In this document: piece by piece, positions 44,823-54,238 of the stretch
Layout of the letters: the number at the start of each line of letters is the position of its first letter
Numbering within the stretch: the first letter of the stretch is position 1
DNA from: Faecalibacterium sp. I3-3-33
GTDB lineage: Bacteria; Bacillota; Clostridia; Oscillospirales; Ruminococcaceae
Length of the DNA: 64,000 nucleotides
Assembly (NCBI RefSeq): GCF_023347295.1
Contig: NZ_CP094469.1
Location: 124,001-188,000 of the forward strand
Direction: 5' to 3'
Made by a program: the position numbers and the translations under genes
The notes under the pieces: model-generated
The model's database searches: none
The model's input: only the letters and a program-made list of their open reading frames with translations
Told to the model about the DNA's origin: nothing

Positions 44823-46141
44823 TGGTTGCACAGGCTACGTTACTGCTGTTCGGTTCCTTCTTTGTCATGCTGCTGGCCGGTGTGCCCATCTCGGCAGGCA
44901 TTGGCATTGCATCCATCTTCACGGCACTGTTCAGCATGGACCCCGCAATTTTTGCCCTGACCGCCGCACAGCGCTGCTTCTCGGGCATTGACTCCTTCTC
45001 TCTGCTGGCGCTGCCCTTCTTCTCTCTGGGCGGCAACATCATGAACAAGGGCGGCATTGCAAAGCGCCTTGTCCGTCTGGCACGTCTGGCTGTGGGCAAG
45101 ATGCCCGGCTATCTGGCTGCCACCAACGTTCTGGCCAATATGTTCTTCGGTGCCGTTTCCGGTTCCTCCGTGGCAGCTACTTCTGCCATGGGCTCCATCA
45201 TGGCTCCGCTGGAGCTGGATGAGGGCTACGACCCCAACTACTCCGCAGCCGTCAACATCTGCTCTGCCCCCACCGGCATCCTGATCCCCCCGTCCGGCCC
45301 GCTGATCCTTTACTCCATCACCGCCGGCGGTGTTTCTGTGGCTGCTCTGTTCATGGGCGGCTACCTGCCCGGCATCCTGATGGGTCTGTGCGTGGCTGGT
45401 CTGGCTGTGTTCATCGCCGTCAAGAAGGGCTATAAGTCCTCCGACGTCAAGGACCCCGACCCCGCCATCAAGATCATCATTGATGCAGTGCCCTCTCTGC
45501 TGGCCGTCATCATCGTCATGGGCGGCATTCTGGCAGGCTTCTTCACCGCCACCGAGGCCGGTGTGGTGCTTTGCCTGTACTGCGGCCTGCTGTCCATCCT
45601 GTACAAGGAGATGACCTTCAAGAGCTTCTATAATCTGCTGGCAGACACCATGGAGAGCAGCGCCACCATCCTGTTCCTGATCGCCGCTTCCTCCATCATG
45701 TCCTACGTCATGAGTTACTCCGGCATCCCTGCCGCTATCAGCAACGCGCTGATGAGCATTTCCAACAACCGCTACGTCATCCTGCTGGTCATGAACGTGT
45801 TCCTGCTGGTCATGGGTATGTTCCTGGATCTGACCCCCGCAGTTCTGATCTTCACTCCCATCTTCCTGCCCATCACCCGCAGCATCGGCATGAGCGATGT
45901 GCAGTTCGGCATCATGCTTATCATGAACCTGGGCATCGGCTCGGTCACCCCGCCGGTCGGTTCCTGCCTGTTCGTGGGCTGCGGTGTCGGCAAGGTCAAG
46001 ATCGAAGGCGTTACCAAGTACATTGTGCCGCTGTTCACCGCCATGGTCGTGGCACTGTTCCTTGTCACCTTCATCCCTGCCATTTCGCTGTGCGTCCCGT
46101 ACCTGTGCGGTCTGGTGCCCAGCCTTGGCTGGACGTTCTAA
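44822..46141 (+). CDS. dctM: TRAP transporter large permease, DctM family
   Basis: The 439-residue, 11-12-helix permease has the conserved SGSSVAATSAMGSIMAPLEL and PTGILIPPSGPLILYSITAGG segments of DctM and ends in the paired SVTPPVGSCLFVGCGV motif. It moves the substrate delivered by DctP into the cell using the sodium gradient. It is the last gene of the dctPQM operon, closed by a strong terminator. Confidence 0.94.
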   Translation: MVAQATLLLFGSFFVMLLAGVPISAGIGIASIFTALFSMDPAIFALTAAQRCFSGIDSFSLLALPFFSLGGNIMNKGGIAKRLVRLARLAVGKMPGYLAATNVLANMFFGAVSGSSVAATSAMGSIMAPLELDEGYDPNYSAAVNICSAPTGILIPPSGPLILYSITAGGVSVAALFMGGYLPGILMGLCVAGLAVFIAVKKGYKSSDVKDPDPAIKIIIDAVPSLLAVIIVMGGILAGFFTATEAGVVLCLYCGLLSILYKEMTFKSFYNLLADTMESSATILFLIAASSIMSYVMSYSGIPAAISNALMSISNNRYVILLVMNVFLLVMGMFLDLTPAVLIFTPIFLPITRSIGMSDVQFGIMLIMNLGIGSVTPPVGSCLFVGCGVGKVKIEGVTKYIVPLFTAMVVALFLVTFIPAISLCVPYLCGLVPSLGWTF

Positions 46142-46175
46142 GCCCTGACTGTTCCGGGTAAAGCAACGAATACGT

Positions 46176-46234
46176 TGCCCCCATTTCTCTGAAGATATCC
46201 TGCATCTGAGGGGGAATGGGGGCATTTTTTTATC
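46176..46234 (+). terminator. Terminator of the dctPQM operon
   Basis: TGCCCCCATT pairs with AATGGGGGCA and is followed by TTTTTTTATC. The first GH31 gene starts about 30 bases later with its own GAGAGGAG box, so partial readthrough could link the two units. Confidence 0.8.
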
Positions 46235-46261
46235 AAGAATCAACTGAGAGGAGTAAAAACA

Positions 46262-48757
46262 ATGGAGATCTGCTCCCGTTTTACCGGCATGGAGCGCAAA
46301 GACGGCGCTTTCCTGCTGCATACTGATAACGCTGATATCAAGGTCTGCTTTGTGACCGATGAGATCGTCCGCGTCCGCGCAAGCTTTGACCACGAGCTGG
46401 CAGAAGAGTCCTATGTCCTGATGACCACCGCATGGGAGGATCGGATGGACGAGCTGTTCAAGGGTGAGCGCACCCGTGTGGAGCCCTTTGCCGCACAGGT
46501 CACCGAGGATGACAGCACCCTCACCTTTGCCACCGGCAAGGTGACGCTGGTGGTGGACAAAGACCCCATCAACTTCAAGCTGCTGGCTGCCGACGGTTCC
46601 GAGCTGTACAGCACCCTGCCCGGCAACCCCTTCGTCAAGGATTCCAACAACCGCGTGGTGGCTTACAGCCGGATGAAGGAGGACGATTGCTTCTACGGCT
46701 TTGGCGAAAAGACCGGCCTGCTGGATAAGAACAAGACCTTCCAGCGGGAGCGCGCCACCGATGCCATGGGCTACGATGCCGAGAAGATGGATACCCTTTA
46801 TAAGCACATCCCCTTCTACATCCGTCTGGACCGCGACACCCACAAGGCTGTGGGCGTGTTCTACCACAACTTCTACGAGTCCGTGTTCAACATGGGCTGC
46901 GAAAAGAGCAACTACTGGCCCCGCTACACCTATTTTCAGGCAGACGGCGGCGATCTGGACTGCTTCCTGATCGGCGGCGACACCATTGCCCGCATCGTGG
47001 ACAACTACACCCTGCTGACCGGCCGTCCGGCCCTGCTGCCCAAGCGTGCACTGGGCTATCAGGGCTCCAGCATGTACTACCCCGAGCTGGAGAAGGACAG
47101 CGATGACGCTGTGCTGGGCTTCATCGACACCATCAAGGAAGAGGGCTTCCCCATCGACGGCTTCCACCTGTCCAGCGGCTACACCAGCCAGAACAACAAG
47201 CGCTGCGTCTTTACATGGAACACCGAACGCTTCAAGGACCCCAGCGCCTACTTCCACGCCATGAACGAAAAGCACGCCCAGAACGTGCCCAACGTCAAGC
47301 CGGGTGTCCTGCTGTGCAACCCCCGTTTCGACGAGTTCAACGCAGATGACGTATTCGTGAAGGATAGCAAGAACCCCGAGACCTACGGTGTCGGCAAATG
47401 GTGGGGCGGCGACGGCGCATTCTGGGACTTCACCAAGCCCGAAGGCCGTGCAGCCTGGAAAAAGTACCTCACCGAGTCCATCATTGCCGTGGGCACCGAC
47501 TCCGTCTGGAACGACAACTGCGAGTACGACAGCCTGATGGACAAGGACTGCACCTGCGATTTTGACGGCAAGGGCGGCACCATCGGCCAGCTGAAGCCCC
47601 TCATGAGCACCCTGATGTGCAAGGTGGGTGCCGATGCTGTGGTGGAGCACAACGCCAAGGCACGCCCCTACATGGTCTGCCGCAGCGGCAGCGCCGGCAT
47701 CCAGCGCTATGCCCAGACCTGGTGCGGCGACAACTATACCAGCTGGAAGAGCCTGAAGTACAATATCCCCATCATCGCCGGCATGGGTCTGTCCGGTCAG
47801 CCCAACGAGGGCGCGGACATCGGCGGCTTTGCCGGTCCCGCACCCACCGAGGAGCTGTTCGTGCGCTGGGTGCAGAACGGCATCTTCCAGGCCCGCTTCT
47901 CCATCCACTCCGCCTCCAACGACAACACCGTTACCGAGCCGTGGATGTTCCGGGAGTCTGCGGACACCATCCGGGACGCCATCCTGCTGCGTTACCGCTT
48001 TACCCCCTATCTCTACAGCGCTGAGTACGAGGCCAGCCAGACCGGTGCGCCCATCATGCGTGCTCTGGTCTACGACTTCCAGAACGACCCCAAGGCATGG
48101 GAGGAGAGCTTCGAGTTCCTGTTCGGCCGGGATATTCTGGTGGCTAACGTTCTGGAAGAGGGCGCCAAGACCCGCACCGTCTACCTGCCCGCAGGCTGCA
48201 AGTGGTACGACTGGAACGATAAGTTCCGCTGCTACGAGGGCGGCCAGACCATCGAAGTGCCGGTCACCATGGCTACCATCCCCATGTTCGTCCGCGAGGG
48301 CGCAGTGATCGCCATGGCAGACAACCAGCTGATGACCATGGAGGGCGACCACACCACCGCCCTGCACCTCATCGTGGCACCCAAGGGCACCACCACCACG
48401 ACCCTGTACGATGACGACGGCATCACCAACGATTTCAAGAGCGGCGTGTACCGCAAGACCACCATCACCACCACCGCAGGCGAGCGGGTGACCATGAACT
48501 TTGCCTCCGAGGGCAGCTACAAGGACACCGTGGAAACCATCAAGGTGGAGATGATCGCCAAGGAAAAGAGCCCCTTCTGGGTCACGCTGGATGGCCGCAA
48601 GATCGAGCACTTCCTCAACCGCCGCAAGTTCGACGCCGCTGCCGAGGGCTGGTATTACAGCCAGAGCAAAAAGGCTGTGGAGGTCAAGTACGCCAACCCT
48701 GCCAAGGATCACGAGCTGACCGTTTCGTTTGAACAGTTCGACCTGATCGGTATGTAA
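46262..48757 (+). CDS. GH31 family alpha-glycosidase
   Basis: At 831 residues this is a full GH31 enzyme. It has an N-terminal beta-sandwich (about 1-235), a catalytic barrel (about 240-590) with the expected nucleophile in VWNDNCEYD (Asp418), a conserved GADIGGFAGPAPTEEL segment, and C-terminal beta domains. It probably removes alpha-linked glucose (or xylose) from oligosaccharide ends. No signal peptide, so it acts in the cytoplasm on imported sugars. It is followed 21 bases later by a paralogue, suggesting a two-gene operon. Confidence 0.9.
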   Translation: MEICSRFTGMERKDGAFLLHTDNADIKVCFVTDEIVRVRASFDHELAEESYVLMTTAWEDRMDELFKGERTRVEPFAAQVTEDDSTLTFATGKVTLVVDKDPINFKLLAADGSELYSTLPGNPFVKDSNNRVVAYSRMKEDDCFYGFGEKTGLLDKNKTFQRERATDAMGYDAEKMDTLYKHIPFYIRLDRDTHKAVGVFYHNFYESVFNMGCEKSNYWPRYTYFQADGGDLDCFLIGGDTIARIVDNYTLLTGRPALLPKRALGYQGSSMYYPELEKDSDDAVLGFIDTIKEEGFPIDGFHLSSGYTSQNNKRCVFTWNTERFKDPSAYFHAMNEKHAQNVPNVKPGVLLCNPRFDEFNADDVFVKDSKNPETYGVGKWWGGDGAFWDFTKPEGRAAWKKYLTESIIAVGTDSVWNDNCEYDSLMDKDCTCDFDGKGGTIGQLKPLMSTLMCKVGADAVVEHNAKARPYMVCRSGSAGIQRYAQTWCGDNYTSWKSLKYNIPIIAGMGLSGQPNEGADIGGFAGPAPTEELFVRWVQNGIFQARFSIHSASNDNTVTEPWMFRESADTIRDAILLRYRFTPYLYSAEYEASQTGAPIMRALVYDFQNDPKAWEESFEFLFGRDILVANVLEEGAKTRTVYLPAGCKWYDWNDKFRCYEGGQTIEVPVTMATIPMFVREGAVIAMADNQLMTMEGDHTTALHLIVAPKGTTTTTLYDDDGITNDFKSGVYRKTTITTTAGERVTMNFASEGSYKDTVETIKVEMIAKEKSPFWVTLDGRKIEHFLNRRKFDAAAEGWYYSQSKKAVEVKYANPAKDHELTVSFEQFDLIGM

Positions 48758-48778
48758 CACTGCACGGAGGAACCTCTT

Positions 48779-51295
48779 ATGCTGCTGCGTAGTTTTGAAT
48801 CCTTTGAAAAGACCGAAAACGGCTACCTCATCCACGGCGATGCCGCCGATGTGAAGCTGGTTTTCATGACAGACGATATCATCCGCATCCGGGTGCACTT
48901 CGACAAGGGCACTCCCATGGAGGAGGAGTCCTACACGCTGGTGACCACCGCGTGGGAGGACCGGATGGACACCCTGCTCAAGGACGAGCGCACCCGCATC
49001 ACCGCGCTGGACGTCCCCTGCACTGAGGACGATAAGACCCTGACCTTTGAGACCGCACACCTGACTTTGAAGCTGTTCAAAAAGCCTTTCCACTTTGAAC
49101 TGTTCGATAAGTCCGGCAAGCTGATCTATCAGGATCTGCGGGAGCGCGCCTTTGAGAAGGATCAGATCGGCCGTCTGAGCCACTTCTCCAAGGTGGACCG
49201 GGAATTTGACCACTTCTACGGCTTTGGCGAAAAGACCGGCCATCTGGATAAAAAGGGACGCCGCCTGCGGATGTCCCCCAAGGATGCCATCGGCCACGAC
49301 CCCGAGACCGGCGACCCCATGTATAAGCACATCCCCTTCTATATCCGGGTAAATGAGCACGACCTGCGCCCTGTCGGTCTGTTCTACCACAACTCCTACG
49401 ACTGCGTGTTCGACCTTGGCGAGGAGCTGTCCGGCTACTGGGAGCGCTACTGCTACTACCAGACCGACGGCGGCGACATCGACCTGTTCCTGCTGGCCGG
49501 TGAGACCCTGCCCGAGATCCTGAACGAGTACACCCTGCTGACCGGCCGCAGCGCCCTGCCCACCAAGCAGTCTCTGGGCTACTGCGCCTCCACCATGTAC
49601 TACGCCGAGCTGGAAAAGAACTGCGACGAGGAGATCTACAAGGTCATCGACAAGCACGAAAAAGAGGGCATCCTCATCGACAACTTCTGGCTGGCTTCCG
49701 GCTATTCCAGCGGCGAAAAGGACAACCTGCGCTATGTGTTCAACTGGAACTACAAGCGCTTCCCGGAGCCGGAAAAGTTCTTTGAGAACATGAACGCCCG
49801 GGGCATCAATGTCATCCCCAACCTGAAGCCCGGCATCCTGAAGCACCACCCCTACATCGACCTGTTTGAAAAGAACGATGTCTTTATCAAGACCCCGGAC
49901 GGCAAGGCTCCGTACTACGGCCGCTGGTGGGGCGGCGAGGGACGCTTCTTCGACTTCACCGGCCCCAATGGCCGCAACACATGGAAGCAGCTGCTGGAAG
50001 AGAACATCCTCAAAAAGGGCACCAAGACCGTCTGGAACGACAACTGCGAGATGGACGGCGTGGAGGACCGCGATGCCCAGTGCGACTTTGAGGGCAAAAA
50101 GGGCACCATGGCAGAGCTGAAGATCCTGCACTCCAACCTGATGGCCTACACCGCCAAGCAGGCGCTGGCAGATGTGTACCCCGGCGAGCGCCCCTATATC
50201 ATCAACCGCGCAGGCTACGCCGGTATCCAGCGCTACGCACAGGTGTGGGGCGGCGATAACCTGACCGACTGGCGCACCGTCAAGTTCAACATTGCCACCA
50301 TTCTGGGCATGGGTCTGTCCGGCTGCTCCAACATGGGCTGCGATATCGGCGGCTTTGCCGGCCCTGCACCCGAGGCAGAGCTGCTGCTCCGCTGGCTGCA
50401 GAACGGCATCTTCCAGCCGCGCTTCTGCCTGAACTCCGCCAACAACGACAACACCGTCACCCAGCCGTGGATGTACGAGGAGAACCTGCCCTACATCCGT
50501 GCAGCTTACCAGCTGCGCTACCGTCTGATGCCCACTTTGTACTCCCTGATGTACGAGTCCAACCAGAACGGTATGCCGGCATGGCGTCCGCTGTTCCTGG
50601 AGTTCCCGGAGGACCCCAAGTGCTACACCGACAAGAACCTGACCTTTATGTTCGGCAAGAGCATTCTGGTGGCAAACGTGGTGGAAAAGGGCGCAACTAC
50701 CCGCACCGTCTACCTGCCCGCAGGCTGCACTTGGTACGATATGAACGATAATCTGCGCGCATACGAGGGCGGCCAGACCATCGAGGTTCCGGTCACGCTG
50801 GCAAGCATCCCCATGTTCCTGCGCGGCTCTGCCGTTGTGGTAACCACCGAGGACGTCAAGCACATCCTCAAGGACACCATGCGCCAGATCGACCTGCTGG
50901 TGGCTGCCGAGACCGACACCAGCTTTGTGCTGTACGATGACGACGGCCACACCGAGGACTACAAAAACGGTGTTTACGCCAAGACCACCATCACCGTCAA
51001 GGCCGGCGACCGCACCGACATCCGCTTTGCCACCGAGGGCAGCTACGCTTCCCCTGTGGAGCGCATGACCCTGAAGCTGGTCAGCAAGAAAAAGGGTGCG
51101 CTCTGGGCCAGCGTGGACGGACAGCAGCTCCCCCAGTACATCGTCCGCGACGGCTGGGAGGCCGCAGAGTCCGGCTGGTACTACAACCTGCCTGACCGCA
51201 CCATCTGGGTCAAGTTCGCAAAGCCTGCCAAGAAGGACTTTACGGTGACTGTCTCCACCGAAAAGTTTGACCTGATCGGTATGGCAGAGGACTAA
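48779..51295 (+). CDS. GH31 family alpha-glycosidase, paralogue of the preceding gene
   Basis: The 838-residue enzyme is alignable end to end with the preceding GH31 protein (shared VTTAWEDRMDTLLK, FYGFGEKTGHLDKK, VWNDNCEMDG with the nucleophile aspartate, CDIGGFAGPAPEAELL, and an identical FDLIGM near the end). It arose by tandem duplication and diverged, so the pair may split linkage types or chain lengths. Cytoplasmic, no signal peptide. A GGAGG box precedes the ATG. Confidence 0.9.
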   Translation: MLLRSFESFEKTENGYLIHGDAADVKLVFMTDDIIRIRVHFDKGTPMEEESYTLVTTAWEDRMDTLLKDERTRITALDVPCTEDDKTLTFETAHLTLKLFKKPFHFELFDKSGKLIYQDLRERAFEKDQIGRLSHFSKVDREFDHFYGFGEKTGHLDKKGRRLRMSPKDAIGHDPETGDPMYKHIPFYIRVNEHDLRPVGLFYHNSYDCVFDLGEELSGYWERYCYYQTDGGDIDLFLLAGETLPEILNEYTLLTGRSALPTKQSLGYCASTMYYAELEKNCDEEIYKVIDKHEKEGILIDNFWLASGYSSGEKDNLRYVFNWNYKRFPEPEKFFENMNARGINVIPNLKPGILKHHPYIDLFEKNDVFIKTPDGKAPYYGRWWGGEGRFFDFTGPNGRNTWKQLLEENILKKGTKTVWNDNCEMDGVEDRDAQCDFEGKKGTMAELKILHSNLMAYTAKQALADVYPGERPYIINRAGYAGIQRYAQVWGGDNLTDWRTVKFNIATILGMGLSGCSNMGCDIGGFAGPAPEAELLLRWLQNGIFQPRFCLNSANNDNTVTQPWMYEENLPYIRAAYQLRYRLMPTLYSLMYESNQNGMPAWRPLFLEFPEDPKCYTDKNLTFMFGKSILVANVVEKGATTRTVYLPAGCTWYDMNDNLRAYEGGQTIEVPVTLASIPMFLRGSAVVVTTEDVKHILKDTMRQIDLLVAAETDTSFVLYDDDGHTEDYKNGVYAKTTITVKAGDRTDIRFATEGSYASPVERMTLKLVSKKKGALWASVDGQQLPQYIVRDGWEAAESGWYYNLPDRTIWVKFAKPAKKDFTVTVSTEKFDLIGMAED

Positions 51296-51330
51296 AAAGC
51301 TATTTCCAATCTTCTTTGATTCTTCTTCAG

Positions 51331-51378
51331 AAACACAAAGGCCCGTGGGGAGTTCCCCACGGGTCTTCGTGTTTTTTA
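51331..51378. terminator. Bidirectional terminator between GH31 and MATE genes
   Basis: CCCGTGGGG-agtt-CCCCACGGG, extended by AAACAC...GTGTTT, ends in TTTTTTATA. It separates the converging GH31 and MATE transcripts. Confidence 0.85.
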
Positions 51379-51384
51379 TAGGTT

Positions 51385-52761
51385 TCAGGCTTCGGTCTGC
51401 GTCTCCCGCCGGAGGATGCGGCAGACCATGAACAGGCAGTAGAACATCGCCAAGCCCCAAGCAAAGGGGTTGGAAAGGCAGATGCCCAGATACCCAAGGC
51501 CGGTCTTTACCGCCAGCACGCCGCCAAGGCTGCGGCCGATGAGCTCGCCCACGCCGGAAACGATGGCCAGCACGCTGTAACCAAGCCCCTGCAACGTGTT
51601 GCGGAAGATCATCAGCAGGCCGTGGAAGCAAAACAGCATACTCATGACGCTGAGGTACTGGATAGCACCTGCTGTGACGGCGGGGTCGGCATCGCCCAGC
51701 ACAAGCCCCACCGCGTAGGGCTTGATAAAAAAGATCACGCCCCATGCCACGGCGCAGTAGAGCAGCTGCACCATGCAGCCGTCCTTGATGCCCTGCCGGA
51801 TGCGGTCGGTGCGGCGGGCGCCGTGGTTTTGCCCCACATAGGTAGCCATGGCCATGCCTACGCTCTCCATGGGCAGGGTGAACATCTGACGGATCTTTTC
51901 GCCTGCTGTCTGGGCTGCCACAGCGGTGCTGCCCAGCAGGTTGATGGCGTCCTGCATGATGACTGCGCCGATGGCAGAGACCGAGTATTCAAACCCCATG
52001 GGCAGGCCGATATAGGCCAGCCGCTTGCAGTGCCCTGCCGAAAGCAGGGTGCGCGGCTGCCGGAAGGAAAGCTCCTCCAGCTTTGCCGTGCGGGTAAAGA
52101 ACCAGTAGGCGCACAGCCCGCCGCTGAGCAGCTGGCTGAGCACGGTGGCAATGGCAGCACCGTCCACCCCCATGCCCAGCGGCACGATGAAGAGGTAGTC
52201 CAGCAGAATGTTCACCACGCTGGCGACCAGCAGGAAGTAAAAGGGGTGCCGGGAATCCCCCAGTGCCCGCAGCACGCTGGAGGCGTAGTTGTACAGCACC
52301 GTAGCCGGGATGCCCAGAAAAATGAGCCGGATGTAGAGCACGGCATCGGCGTACAGCTCCTCCGGCGTATGGATGAGCCGGAGCAGCGGCCCTGCCATCA
52401 GGGTGGTAAACACGGTGAACACCACGCTCAGTACCAGACAGAGCAGTGCGCCGTTCAGCAGGTATTTTTGCAGTCCGTCCTTATCCTTTGCGCCAAAGGT
52501 CTCTGCCGCCGGGATGCCAAAGCCCACGCAGGCACCCTGCACAAAGCCCAGAATGAGAAAGTTGAGGGAGTAGGTGGTGCCCACCGCGCCCAGCGCGTCG
52601 GTGCCCAGACACCGCCCTACGATGACGGTGTCCGCAAAGCTGTACAACTGCTGGAACAAGGTGCCCAGCACCAGCGGCAAGGCGAACCGCAGGATCTGGA
52701 ACAGCGGCTTGCCCACGGTAAGGTCGGTGGTGCCGGAGCGCTTTTGAGAAGTAGCTGCCAT
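51385..52761 (-). CDS. MATE family multidrug/cation exporter
   Basis: A 458-residue protein with twelve hydrophobic helices in two similar halves. The N-terminal TVGKPLFQILRFALPLVLGT and LYSFADTVIVGRCLGTDAL are characteristic of MATE (DinF/NorM-like) exporters. It uses ion gradients to expel organic cations or metabolites. It is a stand-alone gene between terminators and shows no obvious link to the sugar genes. Confidence 0.92.
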   Translation of the reverse strand: MAATSQKRSGTTDLTVGKPLFQILRFALPLVLGTLFQQLYSFADTVIVGRCLGTDALGAVGTTYSLNFLILGFVQGACVGFGIPAAETFGAKDKDGLQKYLLNGALLCLVLSVVFTVFTTLMAGPLLRLIHTPEELYADAVLYIRLIFLGIPATVLYNYASSVLRALGDSRHPFYFLLVASVVNILLDYLFIVPLGMGVDGAAIATVLSQLLSGGLCAYWFFTRTAKLEELSFRQPRTLLSAGHCKRLAYIGLPMGFEYSVSAIGAVIMQDAINLLGSTAVAAQTAGEKIRQMFTLPMESVGMAMATYVGQNHGARRTDRIRQGIKDGCMVQLLYCAVAWGVIFFIKPYAVGLVLGDADPAVTAGAIQYLSVMSMLFCFHGLLMIFRNTLQGLGYSVLAIVSGVGELIGRSLGGVLAVKTGLGYLGICLSNPFAWGLAMFYCLFMVCRILRRETQTEA

Positions 52762-52860
52762 AAAGAAAACTCCTTATTATGGTATTTTCTTTATTCTACC
52801 ATGGACAGCCGCTTTTCCCAAAGTGGTTTTGTGACAGGAAGTTGTCTTTTTGTGACGGAA

Positions 52861-52902
52861 GAGCCGAGCCTTTCCCCAATCGGGAAAAGGTTTGGCTCTT
52901 TG
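52861..52902 (-). terminator. Probable terminator after the LacI-type regulator gene
   Basis: AGAGCCAAACCTTTTCCC pairs imperfectly with GGGGAAAGGCTCGGCTCT around a short loop in the 167-base gap between lacI-type and MATE genes. The T-run is poor, so the call is moderate. Confidence 0.45.
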
Positions 52903-52928
52903 GTTTCTCTGAAAAAGAGGATATTTGA

Positions 52929-53954
52929 TCAGACCTCCGGCGGCGGGCAGCAGCTCTCCCGCGGGATGAGCTTGTGCGGCACGATGATCTTTGTTGCCAG
53001 AAGGTTCGGGTTCTCAATGTGGTTGATGGTCTGGCTGGCGGCTTCCATGCCCAGCTGGTAGGGGTTGACGTCCACGGTGGTCAGCTGCGGGCTGGTGATG
53101 CGGGAGAACAGCGAGTTATTGAAGGATACGATGGACAAATCTTTCGGGACGCGCAGTCCCAGCTTGCCGCAGAACTGTTCCAGCACCACGGCAAGGATGT
53201 CATCGCTGACCAGCATGGCGGTGGGGTGATTCGGGGCGGTGAGCAGAGCTTTCAACGCCCCCTCGTAGGCATCGTTCAGGGTGTTGACCTCCACACAGTC
53301 CTCTTCGCGCGGGGTGATGCCGTGCTTGAGCAGGGACATCTGATAGCCCCGCTTGCGCTCTGCGGAAAACAGCATAGCGTTGCTGACCCCGAAATACGCA
53401 ATACGGCGGTGGCCCATCTCATAAAGGTAATCGGTGGCTTCCTCTCCGGCAAGGGCATTGTCGTTGTCGATGTAGATGGTCTGGTTCGCGGACTGCGCCG
53501 CCTTGCCTACAATGACATGGAGCAGCCCTTCATTGCGCAGATACGCCGCCACCGGACAGTCCTTTTTGGAATAGAGCAGGATAAAGCCGTCCGCCTGTGC
53601 GTTGGCCACCATGCTCTGGATGGCGTCCAGCACCTCGGCATCGTCCTGCCCGGTGATGACCGTGTTCACATACCGCCGCTGGTTGCAGAACTGCCCGATG
53701 CCGCGGATGATCTCCAGATGAAAGGCGTTTTCGTAGACGTCCCGCTGGGAGGAGGGCAGAATGATGCCGATGGTCTTGGAAAAAGCCTCCACCGGTTCGG
53801 CCTCAAAATTCGGCTCGTAGCCCAGCTGTGCCATGATGCGGCGCACCCGCTCCTTGGTCTCCCGGCTGATGGAAGGGCTGTCCTTGCAGGTGCGGGACAC
53901 CGTGGAGGGCGAGACCCCCGCTGCCGCTGCGACATCTTTGATGGTAACTGCCAT
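52929..53954 (-). CDS. LacI family transcriptional regulator
   Basis: The 341-residue repressor has an N-terminal LacI helix-turn-helix (VTIKDVAAAAGVSPSTVSRT, about 2-21) with the hinge helix, and a periplasmic-binding-protein-like sugar-sensing domain (about 60-330). It is divergent from a PTS EIICB gene and most likely represses that PTS/MalQ unit until an alpha-glucoside signal binds. Confidence 0.93.
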   Translation of the reverse strand: MAVTIKDVAAAAGVSPSTVSRTCKDSPSISRETKERVRRIMAQLGYEPNFEAEPVEAFSKTIGIILPSSQRDVYENAFHLEIIRGIGQFCNQRRYVNTVITGQDDAEVLDAIQSMVANAQADGFILLYSKKDCPVAAYLRNEGLLHVIVGKAAQSANQTIYIDNDNALAGEEATDYLYEMGHRRIAYFGVSNAMLFSAERKRGYQMSLLKHGITPREEDCVEVNTLNDAYEGALKALLTAPNHPTAMLVSDDILAVVLEQFCGKLGLRVPKDLSIVSFNNSLFSRITSPQLTTVDVNPYQLGMEAASQTINHIENPNLLATKIIVPHKLIPRESCCPPPEV

Positions 53955-54013
53955 TGTCTGTTCCTCCCTGATATAGTGGTTCTATTGTAAAGCCGTTTGC
54001 ACGCAATGTCAAT

Positions 54014-54218
54014 GTTTGCGCACGGGATTGCGTAAACTGTGCAACACTGAGCTTGCGTACCTTCGACAATTTCCACAAATAAGCGTGCATTCGCTTGTGC
54101 GAAACACAGAAAAATTATTTTCGCTCCAAAAAACTCTTGTAAAAACTGCGGAGTTGGATTATTCTTGTTGCGTAAAGTAGTGCAAAAGCAACGCAACGTT
54201 TGCACAAAACGATGCAAA
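54014..54218. promoter_or_regulatory. LacI-PTS divergent control region with candidate operators
   Basis: Two imperfect palindromes lie between the genes: TTTGCGCA-n6-TGCGTAAA (54014-54035, 7 of 8 positions pair) and TTTGCA-n8-TGCAAA (54199-54218). Both share a TTTGCnnA half-site, suggesting binding by the divergent LacI-type protein. The second lies about 20 bases before the PTS start, where it would block initiation. Confidence 0.4.
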
Positions 54219-54238
54219 AAGGAACAAGGAGGAACATC

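Noticed and set aside
44840..51745. Uninterrupted minus-strand frame of about 2300 codons opposite dctM and both GH31 genes
   Set aside because: It is a shadow of strong C-ending codon preference in the plus-strand genes, which removes stops from the complementary frame. The translation is low-complexity (His/Gly/Val/Asp-rich) and spans two unrelated transcription units.
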